The notes under the pieces were generated by a model. The model was not told the DNA's origin. It did no database searches and worked only from the letters and a program-made list of their open reading frames with translations. The position numbers were made by a program, and so were the translations under genes. Below, piece by piece: positions 38,633 to 48,100 of a DNA stretch of 64,000 nt; position 1 is the first letter of the stretch; each line of letters begins with the position of its first letter. Source of the DNA: Microlunatus phosphovorus NM-1 (GTDB lineage: Bacteria; Actinomycetota; Actinomycetes; Propionibacteriales; Propionibacteriaceae); NCBI RefSeq assembly GCF_000270245.1, contig NC_015635.1:62001-126000 (forward strand), read 5' to 3'.

Positions 38633-39547
38633 TCACTCGATGATGGCGTGTGCTCGCACAGGAAAGGTGCCCAGCCGGGCGACCTTCGGTGGTGCGGCGT
38701 GGAATCGGAATCCCTCGACCGGCACGGCGGCGAGATTGGTCAGGTGCTCGACGATCGGGATGCCTGCGGCGAGCAGTTCGGTGTGCGCAGGGCGTGCCCC
38801 GCCGTCGGTGTCGTCGATGTTGAGGGAATCGATGCCGACGAGCGCGGCGCAGTGATCGCGCAGATAGCGGGCGGCACGTTCCGTGAGAAACGGGTGGCCG
38901 TGGAAGTAGGCCCCTGTGCCCCAGTGTCGATCCCAGCCGGTGTGGATGAGCACGGCACGACCCTGGCAATCGACGGGGACGAAGTGATGCCAGTCGATCG
39001 CACGCTCCTGCGTCCCCACGACGTTGACCACGACTCCGGGCAGATTCGTCACTCTCTCGAGGCTGACCTCGGACAGGTCGTGTCCATCGGCGTAGCGATG
39101 AAACGGTACGTCGATGTAGGTGCCGGTGTTGGCGACCATCTCGATCCGGCCGATCTGGAACTCCGTGCCAGTCTCATAGCTCTGCCGTGAAGCCTCGCGG
39201 GACAGGTGGTCGCAGATGACCGGTCCCGGCAGTCCCGGATAGGTGATCATGCCGGCCTCGATCGTGTGGCTCAGGTCGATCACGGTTGGTCGAGGGTTGC
39301 TCTCGGAAGATGCTCGTGCGACAGACGGCGTACGTTTGTGCGGCTCTTCGATGACGCGTTTGTTGAGGATGCGCACCGTGCCGACCATCAGCAGACGCAG
39401 GTCGCGGATGATGTATGCCGCGAGTGCGTCGTCGTCGATGTCCTCGCCTTCGATATCGAGCCGAAAGCCTTGCCCCTGGATGCCGCCGCCGTTGGAGAAC
39501 TCGACCTCGAAGTCGAAGCAGACCCGTTTCTCACTCACCCTCAGCAT
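38633..39547 (-). CDS. Cyclase / kynurenine-formamidase-like metal hydrolase with extra N-terminal region
   Basis: 304 aa. Residues about 90-300 are a cyclase-family (PF04199-like) domain: VIDLSHTIEAGMITYPGLPGP split motifs, MVANTGTYIDVPFHRY in place of the common HxGTHxDxPxH, and HTGWDRHWG. In this subgroup the first metal-binding His is Asn. The first 85 residues (FDFEVEFSNGGGIQGQGFRL ... LLMVGTVRILNKRV) form a separate segment not usual in the family. ATG 39547 was used; the frame is open upstream without support. Divergent from a damaged MatC-like transporter gene, so a carboxylate or cyclic-amide pathway is possible. Confidence 0.82.
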   Translation of the reverse strand: MLRVSEKRVCFDFEVEFSNGGGIQGQGFRLDIEGEDIDDDALAAYIIRDLRLLMVGTVRILNKRVIEEPHKRTPSVARASSESNPRPTVIDLSHTIEAGMITYPGLPGPVICDHLSREASRQSYETGTEFQIGRIEMVANTGTYIDVPFHRYADGHDLSEVSLERVTNLPGVVVNVVGTQERAIDWHHFVPVDCQGRAVLIHTGWDRHWGTGAYFHGHPFLTERAARYLRDHCAALVGIDSLNIDDTDGGARPAHTELLAAGIPIVEHLTNLAAVPVEGFRFHAAPPKVARLGTFPVRAHAIIE

Positions 39548-39961
39548 TCTCCTATTCAAGGTGTTGTGTGACGGCACCGTGAGCAGGGAAATGTGCTGTT
39601 TCCGGCGTACCTGCGGAGTGCCAACCTCCCATCTTTCATGCGCCTGGTGCAGTACGAGGACGTCCGCGAGGGAGATCGCCTCAAACTGGAGGCGCTGGCA
39701 CGGGCGATCACTACGCCGAGGCCCGGGGCGATGCGTCCCCGAACGTCCGGTTCCTGGACTTCCCCGGCTCGGGGTGAGAGTAGCTCCGCCCAAGGAACCT
39801 TTGACTTGGCGCAGCTCGTGGAAGTGGCGGCAAGAGACAAAGTCGAGGTTCGGTTTGAAGGCACGATCACACTGCGGAGCAGAGCCGACTGAGTGTCAGA
39901 CCGAGTTTGCTAGTCTGCGCGCAGTTTTCCTTCACTTCAACGCCGAGGTTACGGAGTTCCG
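39548..39961. other. 414-bp divergent spacer with one doubtful ORF
   Basis: A frame at 39593-39892 (+, 99 aa) contains MRLVQYEDVREGDRLKLEAL, reminiscent of the start of FAH-family proteins, and the end AARDKVEVRFEGTITL, but its middle is unlike protein sequence. It is more likely a decayed gene or regulatory DNA than an intact gene. Promoters for the cyclase and transporter genes must lie here. Confidence 0.35.
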
Positions 39962-41232
39962 TTGTCCCCGGAAGCCGTCAGTATCGTCATTCTCGCCGTC
40001 ATGTTCATCATCGGCACCTGGCGAGAGGTCAACATGGGCCTCCTTGGGTTCATCGCGGCGGCCGGCCTTGGGATCCTCGGCCTCGGCCTTGATCTGGATG
40101 AATCGCTCGCCGGATTCCCGGTCGATCTCTTCTCACCCTGGTCGGGCTGACCTATCTGTTCGGTTTCGCGCAGAACAACGGCGCAATCGACGTACTCGTG
40201 CACTGGTGCGTGAAACTCGTGCGGGGACGGGTCGCCGCTGCCCCCTGGATCTTCTTCTTCCTCACGGCGGGCCTGATCGCGTTCGGCGCCCTCTTCGCGG
40301 TGGCGATCATTGCGCCGCTGGCGCTGCGCTTCGCCCGCAAGAACGGGCTCAACACCTTCATGACCGGTCTGCTGGTGGTGCACGGCGCCCTGGCCGGTGC
40401 CTTCTCGCCGATCAGCGTCTACGGCGTCTTCATCAACGACTACCTGACCAAGAACGGGTTCGAGTCCACGCCGTTCATCCTGTTCATTGCCCCATTCCTC
40501 TTCAACCTCGTCTTCGCCTTGGTCGACTGGCTGGTGATGCGCAACCGGCCGGGCCCGGTTGCCGCGGGCGATCGTGACATCGCCGATCCGTCCTCGGGGA
40601 GCAGCGCCAGCTCAGTCGCCGTGGCGACGAAGCTGACTTCGTTCCAGCTGGTGACCCTCATCGGCCTGGCGGTGATGGCCGTTTCGGTGATCGGGTTCGG
40701 CTGGGACATCGGGATCGTCACGATCACGATCGGGGTGGTGCTCGCCACGCTCAGCCCCAAAGACGGGAAGGCGGCGCTGGCGAAGGTCTCGTGGCCGATC
40801 GTGGTGCTCATCACGGGCGTCCTTTCCTACATCCACATCCTCGAGGAAGCCGGCACGGTCAGCTGGGTCTCCGACGCCATCATGGGCCTGGGCGTGCCAC
40901 TGCTCGCCGCGCTGCTGCTGTTCTACCTCGCGGGTTTCGTTTCGGCGCTTGCTTCGTCGCTCGGCATCATCGGCGTGGTGATCGGACTCGCGGGTCCCTT
41001 CCTCGCGTCCGGCGACGTCCACGTCGCAGGCTTCGTCGCGGCCCTCGCGATCTCCGCGACGATCGTGGACATCAGCCCGTTCTCCACCAACGGGGCCATG
41101 TTGCTGGCGAACGTCGACGCCAGTGTTCGTGACCAGTACTACCGGAAGATGCTCGTCTACGCTGGCCTGATGTGCCTCATCGGCCCAGGGCTCGCGTGGT
41201 TGGTGATGGTCATTCCCACCATGCTCGGCTGA
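39962..41232 (+). pseudogene. MatC-like dicarboxylate carrier, frameshifted
   Basis: The 5' part (39962-40150, TTG start, GGAG upstream) encodes SIVILAVMFIIGTWREVNMG and ends GFPVDLFSPWSG-stop. Shifting frame at about 40131 gives LTLVGLTYLFGFAQNNG and continues through the ORF 40198-41232, so one base (probably a C in TTCTCACC) is missing. The whole product would be a polytopic SLC13/MatC-type transporter of about 420 residues ending DISPFSTNGAMLLAN ... GPGLAWLVMVIPTML. Either a true pseudogene or a sequencing error; the 345-residue 3' ORF is otherwise intact. Confidence 0.8.
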
Positions 41233-41531
41233 GGCTGACCCATTCGAGTCCGTATTCCAGGGTTTGTGATGGCCGGCGAGCTCAGTGTCCATCTCGACGG
41301 GGTGCGGATCGGCATTCCCTCTCAACCCAATCGCGGCAGGGAGCACTCGCCACCATGAACCGGCGAACCGCACGGTAGCCCGGCGAATCCGCAACCATGG
41401 CGGTAGTCCCGGCGGCGAGCGTCACCGAGGATCGCGCGACTTCGCCGACCTTGGACGAGTTCCGGGCACAACTGCTGGCGTACGCGGGCATGCGCCCTGG
41501 ACATTAACTCTATATAGATCGATAATTGCGT
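41233..41531. other. Spacer of about 300 bp with gene fragments
   Basis: ATG 41269 opens a 29-codon frame, AGELSVHLDGVRIG..., which resembles the first strands of HipA-like proteins, then stops. A 36-codon frame at 41397-41507 (TSPTLDEFRAQLLAYAGM) also looks protein-like. Both are too short to call genes; they look like remnants. Confidence 0.35.
41510..41526 (+). promoter_or_regulatory. Promoter/operator of the PadR operon
   Basis: CTATATAG (41510-41517) is a perfect palindrome, followed by ATCGAT and a -10 box GATAAT at 41521-41526, 5 bases before ATG 41532. The transcript is probably leaderless, and PadR may repress by binding the AT-rich palindrome. Confidence 0.5.
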
Positions 41532-41870
41532 ATGGCCCGAACCAGACGACCCTCACCGCAGACCATCGCGGTGTTGCTTGACCTGGCAGAGCGCGGGGAC
41601 GAGTGGTCCCACGGTTACGATCTGTGCGGGCGGCTGGACATTGCGGCCGGCACGCTCTACCCGATCCTGATGCGCCTGAACGAGCGTGGGCTGCTCGAAG
41701 CGATGTGGGAGAGCGACCCTCCGCGCGGGAGGCCGGCTCGCCATCTGTATCGGCTCTCACCTGAAGGTGCGGTCATCGCTCGCGAAACCGAAGCGAGCGG
41801 CGCACCTCAGACAGCGCGTGAGGTCACTCCCTCGTCTCGGGTGGGTGCAGCTGGGTGGGCGATCGCATGA
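41532..41870 (+). CDS. PadR-family transcriptional regulator
   Basis: 112 aa, one winged helix-turn-helix of the PadR type (TIAVLLDLAERGDEWSHGYDL, AGTLYPILMRLNERGLLE, GRPARHLYRLSPEG) with a short tail, so a PadR-s1-like protein. It overlaps the following membrane-protein gene by 4 bases, a common PadR arrangement in which the second protein is the regulated target. Confidence 0.88.
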   Translation: MARTRRPSPQTIAVLLDLAERGDEWSHGYDLCGRLDIAAGTLYPILMRLNERGLLEAMWESDPPRGRPARHLYRLSPEGAVIARETEASGAPQTAREVTPSSRVGAAGWAIA

Positions 41871-42526
41871 GCAGTCGTGATGCAGCTGCGCGGATGCTGG
41901 ATCTTGCGACCCTGGGGTTGCCCACATCGCAGCACGAGTGGGGCCGCGCGATGCGGGCTGAACTGAGCGCGATCGAGAACACCCGCGACCGCAGGCGTTT
42001 CGCCACCAGCGTCGCTCGGGTGACGGTGTTCACGAGCGTGGGAGGTCAACTCGTCGTCGCCGTGCTGATCGGGCTGCTGGTCGCCGTGCTGACGCTGCTG
42101 ACATCGAGACACCAACTCGGCGACCCTTCGGCGGTAGGGGTTGTGACGACAACCGTGCCGATTCCCGCGCTCTTCTTGCCGACGTTCGCCATGGCTGCTG
42201 CCGCTCTCGCTCGCAGTTACACCGTTGGTGTTCGAGCCGGTCTCATCGGTGGTGTCGTGTGCCTGATCGCGGTCTCGGGAGTGCTCGCCTTCGAGGGCAT
42301 GGTGTGGATCGGCCAGCGCGGCATCTTTCCGCTCGACGCCGACCCGCCCCGAACCAGCATCGGGCCGAGCGAGGCCGCACTGGACATCTTCATCACCGGA
42401 ATGTGGATCGGCCACCTCATCATTTGGTTGTCCGCCATCGTCGTCGCCGCAGGGGTGGGCGTGGGCATCGCGCGCATGGCCTCCCCGCAGACGCTGACCG
42501 CGGAGAAGGCGCGTCGTACGTCGTGA
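41867..42526 (+). CDS. Membrane protein coupled to PadR
   Basis: 219 aa, with a cytoplasmic N-terminus (AARMLDLATLGLPTSQHEWG ... MRAELSAIENTRDRRRF) and four hydrophobic segments after residue 55. The N-terminal pattern resembles the HAAS-type adaptor helices often found in PadR-linked membrane proteins. ATG 41867 overlaps the PadR stop. Probably a stress- or drug-responsive membrane protein; no transporter motif is visible. Confidence 0.75.
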   Translation: MSSRDAAARMLDLATLGLPTSQHEWGRAMRAELSAIENTRDRRRFATSVARVTVFTSVGGQLVVAVLIGLLVAVLTLLTSRHQLGDPSAVGVVTTTVPIPALFLPTFAMAAAALARSYTVGVRAGLIGGVVCLIAVSGVLAFEGMVWIGQRGIFPLDADPPRTSIGPSEAALDIFITGMWIGHLIIWLSAIVVAAGVGVGIARMASPQTLTAEKARRTS

Positions 42527-42624
42527 ATTTCCCGCACCCTGCCAGTGGCGGGCGGAAGGCCGGATCTGCTCCGACCTGCTGGCAGCGCGGTCTCAGGGGC
42601 CGGCGAGCAGATGCAGCAGAGGCA

Positions 42625-42852
42625 TCAGCCGCGTGCGAGGTGAATGATCAGCTTGCCGTCATCGTCGATCTCGGAGTACGACTCGCCGGCGGCCGCGAAC
42701 CGTGCCGTGTAGTTCAGTTCGCCGCGCAGCGCCACGATCCGATTGGTCCATTCCTCACGAACGATGGCCTGCTCTCGCTCGCCGAGCGAATCGTAGGATT
42801 CGGCCCCGCCGAGAACCCTGGCGATCTGGCGGTGGCTCACCTGCGTTGACAT
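42625..42852 (-). CDS. Small hypothetical protein
   Basis: 75 aa, acidic and hydrophilic: QIARVLGGAESYDSLGEREQ, WTNRIVALRGELNYTARF, EIDDDGKLIIHLARG. No family recognised. The sequence is well-behaved protein with a normal start and stop and GGAG close to the ATG. It is the first gene after the GH3 gene on the same strand, 25 bp away. Confidence 0.55.
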   Translation of the reverse strand: MSTQVSHRQIARVLGGAESYDSLGEREQAIVREEWTNRIVALRGELNYTARFAAAGESYSEIDDDGKLIIHLARG

Positions 42853-42877
42853 CTCCAGCTCACGCCCGATGCGCGCC

Positions 42878-44593
42878 TTAGAGCCGCGTGTCCCAGCGCC
42901 CGCAGAATGGGTCGGCCGGGCTCACACCCGTGAACGCGGAGCGCCCCGTGAGCTTGTCGACCAGTGACTTCAGGATCGTCGGCGTGCTGCCGTACGTGTT
43001 GATGAACGTCTTGACACGTGGCACATCGAGCAGGTGGTACGGGTTCTCCAGCGAGATGAAGATCGTGGGGACCGATGCTGCGAAGTGCGGCGCGTTCGCG
43101 CCCATCGGCTGCGCCCACGTGATGCGCACGGTGTTCTCGGCGATCTGCGTCGAGATGTTCGCAACATAGACGATCGCGTCGTACTCGTCGATGACGTCGG
43201 TCGTCGGCCCGGCGTCGAACGAGGTCGGTGCGACGTACGGCGTCGCCTCGAACCCCTCGGCGACGAGCAGCTGACGCACCTCCTCGCACGCGCCGACGCG
43301 CACGCCGTACGACGCGCTGGACTCGTCCTCAAGAGGAATGAAGAGGATGCGCTGGTGCGTCTGCGGAGACAGCGGCAGCAGGCCCGCCTGCTCCTTGACG
43401 AGCGTGATCGACCGGTCCGCGCACTCGGCCGTCCACTGCTGGTGCTGCTCGCGACCGACTACCTCGCGTGCTGCCTGTGCCGACAGGGGCGCGGTGGCTC
43501 GGTGCAGCCCGAGCGCCGCCTTGAGCCCGAGCACGCGGGCGACGGCGCTGTCGAACCGTCCCGGCGAGATCGTGCCGTCTTCCACGCCTGCTCTCATGAA
43601 CGCCACGTCCTCCTCGAGGTTGCGGGCGAAGAGGAACATGTCGGCACCGGCGGCGATGGCACCCGGGACGGACTTCGAGCGCGCCATGGGGATGGTGAAC
43701 CCGGCCATCGTCGACGCGTCGGTCACGGTGAGCCCGTTGAACCCGAGCTCGCCGCGCAGCAGGTCGCCCATGAGCTCGGGTGCGAGGCTCGCGGGGAGAA
43801 TGTCTTCGTCCTTGATGCCGGGGCGGAGCTTGCGGGAGTAGTCCGGCTGTTGGATGTGCGCCACCATCACAGTCATCGCGCCCGCCTCGATCGACGCGCG
43901 ATACGCCTGGCCGTAGGTCGCATCCCAGTCCTCGACCGAGAGGTCGTTGACCGTCGTGACGAGGTGCTGGTCGAGTTCGTCTCGTCCGTCGCCCGGGAAG
44001 TGCTTGATGGATGCCGCGACCCCGTGCGCCTGCACAGCCTCGACGTAGGCGACACCCATGTCGCGCACTCGCTCCGGATCGGAGCCGAAGGTGCGCAGGT
44101 TCGTGATCGGGTTGCGGAAGTTGTAGTCGATGTCGATGATCGGCGCGAACGCCCAGTTCGCCCCGACGGCGGCGCCCTCGGCGCCGCAGACGTCACCGAG
44201 TCGAGCCGCCATCGCGACGTCGCCCGTCGCCGCCACCGCCGTCGGAGATCCGAAGCTCACACCGCCGTTGACGATGCCGTTGCCGCCCTTCTCGAGGTTC
44301 GCCGCGATCAGCGGCGGCACGTTGAGAACGTCCCGGAGCAGGTTCGAGAACTCGACCTCCGCCTCCGCGTCACCCGGCACGTACATGAGACCGCCGGGCT
44401 TGCAGACCTCCAGCGACGCGACGAACGCATCGCGGTCGAACGACCCCAGGATGTTGCAGAAGAGCTGTCCGATCTTCTCGTCTTGACTGAGCCGCGCCAG
44501 GGTCGACTCGACCCACGCGATCGCCTCGTCGTCGAGTGCGAAGGGCGGACGCCGCATAGCATCCAGGACACACTGGACATCGTTCTCGATCAC
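42878..44593 (-). CDS. Glycoside hydrolase family 3 enzyme
   Basis: 571 aa. The GH3 N-terminal barrel motifs are clear: GANWAFAPIIDIDYNFRNP, KHFPGDGRDELDQH and the nucleophile D292 in LTVTDAST. The C-terminal sandwich domain follows (SITLVKEQAGLLPL ... ). The KHFPGDG motif with a nearby Asp/His pair resembles the NagZ/beta-N-acetylglucosaminidase branch, but the long second domain is more typical of other GH3 groups. No signal peptide. GTG 44593 has TGGAGG 7 bases upstream, whereas the open frame to 44833 has no support. Confidence 0.85.
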   Translation of the reverse strand: MIENDVQCVLDAMRRPPFALDDEAIAWVESTLARLSQDEKIGQLFCNILGSFDRDAFVASLEVCKPGGLMYVPGDAEAEVEFSNLLRDVLNVPPLIAANLEKGGNGIVNGGVSFGSPTAVAATGDVAMAARLGDVCGAEGAAVGANWAFAPIIDIDYNFRNPITNLRTFGSDPERVRDMGVAYVEAVQAHGVAASIKHFPGDGRDELDQHLVTTVNDLSVEDWDATYGQAYRASIEAGAMTVMVAHIQQPDYSRKLRPGIKDEDILPASLAPELMGDLLRGELGFNGLTVTDASTMAGFTIPMARSKSVPGAIAAGADMFLFARNLEEDVAFMRAGVEDGTISPGRFDSAVARVLGLKAALGLHRATAPLSAQAAREVVGREQHQQWTAECADRSITLVKEQAGLLPLSPQTHQRILFIPLEDESSASYGVRVGACEEVRQLLVAEGFEATPYVAPTSFDAGPTTDVIDEYDAIVYVANISTQIAENTVRITWAQPMGANAPHFAASVPTIFISLENPYHLLDVPRVKTFINTYGSTPTILKSLVDKLTGRSAFTGVSPADPFCGRWDTRL

Positions 44594-44726
44594 AGGGCAA
44601 CCTCCACACTGAGTAGTCGACATTCGGACTGTAGCGGGCGAGCACGGGGGTCCCGCCATCAGACGAGGCAGTCCCGAATTTCTCGACCTGGTCGAATGCC
44701 TCCGTCGATCCATAGCATGGGATGTA

Positions 44727-45001
44727 TGGACGGCATCGTGTGGTGGGAGATCGAGACGGCTGATCCGGAGCGGTTCCAGCAGTTCCACGCAGCGTTGTCC
44801 GGCTGGTCGTTCGAGCCCGGCCTTCGCAGACATAGAGCTGGGTGCGGACTACTGGATCATCCAGGACGATGGCCGCGGCATCGGAGGGCTTCAGCGGGCG
44901 TTGTCGCAGGCCGCTCAGCCGTCTGCTGGGCCGCGTATCTATGTCGCGGGCGATGATCTTGAGGCTGCTCTCCGATGGCTCACAATCGCCATAGTGCGAT
45001 G
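44727..45001 (+). pseudogene. VOC-family gene, frameshifted and truncated
   Basis: The first frame encodes DGIVWWEIETADPERFQQFH and breaks after GWSFEP at about 44819; the next frame continues FADIELGADYWIIQDDGRGI and GPRIYVAGDDLEAALRW, then runs into unrelated sequence. The conserved C-terminal module is missing. It marks the left border of the low-GC island. Confidence 0.75.
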
Positions 45002-45133
45002 AATTTTGCTTGGTAGCCGTGACAACTCCGGCATTCGACAGTCAATTCCTAGCAGCCCTCAGTCGAACACGCGACTCAGAAAGAATCGCTACCACCCTGC
45101 CCATTGCAGAAGCCGTTGTGACATCGTGGATCC

Positions 45134-48100
45134 TTAGCTCTCCGAAGAGGGCTCCCGCAGTCCACCAGTTACTGCGCGGATACTCAGTTCAAGGGTAAGT
45201 TCAAGACGGTTTAAGGCCATCTTCGCGTCGGGGTGGTCTGCGCCGAAGACTCGAGTGCGGCCGGCCAGCGCCTGTTCGTAGAGCGGGATGGCGCGCTCGG
45301 CTTCGCCAGCCATCTGGTAGGCGAACGCGAGGTTCTCCTGAGACTCTATTGTCTTGTGGCTATCAGGGCCGAGGATCCGTTTCCGGTCCGCCAACGTCTG
45401 CTCGTAAAGCGGGACAGCCTGCTTCAGCTGCCCGTCGCCTAGATACGCGGTCGCCAAACTATTCAGAGATTGTAGGGTGTCGGGGTGGTCCGAGCCGAGG
45501 ATCCGTTTCCGGTCCGCCAACGTCTGCTCGTAAAGCGGGACAGCGTGGTTGAACTGGCCGTCGCTTAGGTACGCAGCGGCCAGGTTATTCCGCGATGTCA
45601 GCGTATCCGGATGGTCTGACCCAAGAACCCGTTCCACGTCAGAGACTGTCTTCTCGAGGAGTGATATAGCAAGCGAGAACTCACCCGCCGACTGGTAGGC
45701 GTGGCCGAGGTTGTTTCGTGATTGAAGAGTGCTGGGATTGTCTGGGCCGAGAATGCGAGTTCGGGCGTCTAAAGTCTGCTTTAGGAGCGGGATGGCCCGA
45801 TGGGTGTCGCCAGCGGCTCGATAGGCGGCGGCGAGGCTATTCCGCGATGTTAGTGTGTCTGGATGGTCGGGCCCGAGAATCCGCTCCATGTCAACGACAG
45901 TCTGCTCTAGGAGCGGAGTAGCCTGTTCGAGGTGATTGAGCGACAAGTGTGCGACAGCGAGGTTGCTTCGAGCTGTTAGCGTGTTGGGATGGTCAGCCCC
46001 GAGAATGCGTTCGGCGACTGCAAGGGACTTCTCATTTAATGAGATCGCCTTGGCGTAGTCACCTTTCACTAGATACGCAGAGGCGAGATCATTCCGCGAT
46101 TGAATAGCATCGAAATGCTGCTCGCCGAGCAACTTCTCCCGTGCTGAGAGAGTCTGCTCGTAGAGAGAAATCGCGTCTGCGTATGCACCTGTCGATTGGT
46201 ACGTCCCAGCTAGGCTATTCATTGACGCCAGCGTGTCTGGGTGGTCGTGACCAAGGATTCGGTTTCGGTCGTCAAGAGCTTTCTCATTCAACGCAATCGC
46301 CCGTTTCAGTTTGCCTGCCGACTCACAGGCGTGAGCAAGATTGCTCATCGACGTGAGCGTATTTGGGTGATCCGAACCGAAGATCTGCTCAGTATCGGTA
46401 AGAGTTTGTTCGTGAAGCGAAATGGCCAACGTCAAGTCGCCCGACGACTCGTAGGCTAGGGCGAGGCTGTTGCGGGATCTCAAGGTGTTAACGTGATTCG
46501 GCCCGAGAACTTGCTCGGCGTGGGCGACGAGGGCATCGAGCTTTGCGATAGCGATCTGAACCTGACCCAGCTCCAGGAGGCACGTGGCGTGTTCGTTGTG
46601 GATTGTGACGGTGTCAGGGTGAGCGGGGTCCAGTATCCCAAGTCTGGGGTCGGCGAACAGCCGCGCGGCGGTATCTGGTTCGTGCGACGCGGCGTGCATC
46701 CGCGCAGTGTGCACGACAGCAACAGCCTCTGTGACCGTGGCAGCTTCATGGTCTAGCGGGAGCAGCGCGATCAGCCAGATGCACGAGTGGTTAAGCGTTT
46801 GGTCATTGAGTGGCAGCCAATAATGATCGCGCCGTCGATCGTCGATGGCTGCAACAAGCTGGATGCGAATCGATTCTGTAGCGGCGGCGCGCTCGCGCCG
46901 AGACAGTTCGTTTTCCGCAACCTCGGTGAGGAGACCCTCGCGAAACCAGCACATGCCCGTGGTGTCGGACGCGATCCACCCGTACTGGTCGCCAGCCTCG
47001 CGAAGCTTTTGGGCTGCAGTGTGAACGGCGCACACGACACTAGGATCTGTGGAAGCGATGGCGTTGGCGACGAGCTCAATCGAGAACGGGAACGTTGGTT
47101 GATTGGGTGGGAGTGTTCCAGCGGTGTAGCTGAGCACGGTTCGAGTGAGCTCGGGGAGTTCTTGCCAACGCAACCAGTATAGGTTAAAGATTTCTCGAGG
47201 CAGTTGGTCAAGGTTCGTGTCTGTGATAATGAGACGGCCGCCAGCGTGTTGAATCTGATCTTGGGTATCTTTCAAAGACAGGAACAACTTCAGCGCCAAC
47301 GGATTGGGGTAACGTTTGGCAACCAGGATCGCGGTCCGATCGTCGATGGCCGGCGCGAAACGCCGCACCAGTCGGACAAGGTCGTGCGTCTGCAGGGCCG
47401 GCATTTGGCGGAGTTCGAGGTTGCCAGCGGCCCCGGTGCCGCGCAGCCACCGGTCGTAGTTCGGATTGTGCCTTCCCTCGGGCCACGCGGTTCCGATCAC
47501 CATCACAGGTCGATCCGGATCCCGTTGAGACATGACGGTCAAGAACTTGACGAGGTCCGGGCCTAGGAGATGTATGTCCTCGACCACGACTAACGCTGGC
47601 ACTTTTGGATGGGCTACTTGACGCAGCTTGGTCGCCAACTGGGCGGCGTCCGAGGTTTGTTGGTAGGCGGCTTCGCCGCCTAGCCGCACATTGGTTTGCA
47701 AAGCCGACATTTCGCTAAGGCGTTGGCGATAAGCCTTGAATCCGAGTGTGACCCAGATCAAAGCAAGATCTAGGCCTGGAACGACCACTCCAGCGGCGTC
47801 GAGAATCGCCTCTGCCGTTTCCATCCCGCTCGTGGTGGCGGCCTCCTTCGCCCGAGCAATTATCTGTGGTCTTTGTGCGCGAAGCCTGGCCGGCCAGCCT
47901 GCGGCGTCATGCCATGCTAGGCGCACTGGCAGGTAGTGAGCCTCAAGTGCCGGCCTAGCCTGACTGACCACGTCCAGCAGGTCGCCTTGGCGCATCCGCT
48001 CACAGCTGAATTCCCACCAGCTGAACCCCGGTCGCGCCCCACCCGGCCAGACGAATCCGTTGAGCGGGGGGCCAAGCCGCTTCCGGTCTGGCATCGGATC

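Noticed and set aside
39593-39892. 99-codon frame in the cyclase/MatC spacer
   Set aside because: Ends look protein-like but the middle does not; mentioned in the spacer entry and not called as a gene.
41269-41358. HipA-like N-terminal peptide
   Set aside because: Only 29 codons and no further HipA motif downstream in any frame.
43034-44956. A 640-codon plus-strand reading frame
   Set aside because: Antisense to the GH3 gene; its only protein-like part is the very end, which belongs to the VOC pseudogene.
45010-45198. Short plus-strand frame (ALSRTRDSERIATTLPIAEA)
   Set aside because: Protein-like in part but overlaps the end of the STAND-TPR gene and has no start signal; treated as a possible remnant only.
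45180-46640. Regular 126-bp repeats, considered as a CRISPR-like array
   Set aside because: The period is exactly 42 codons and the sequence is an open frame of TPR units.
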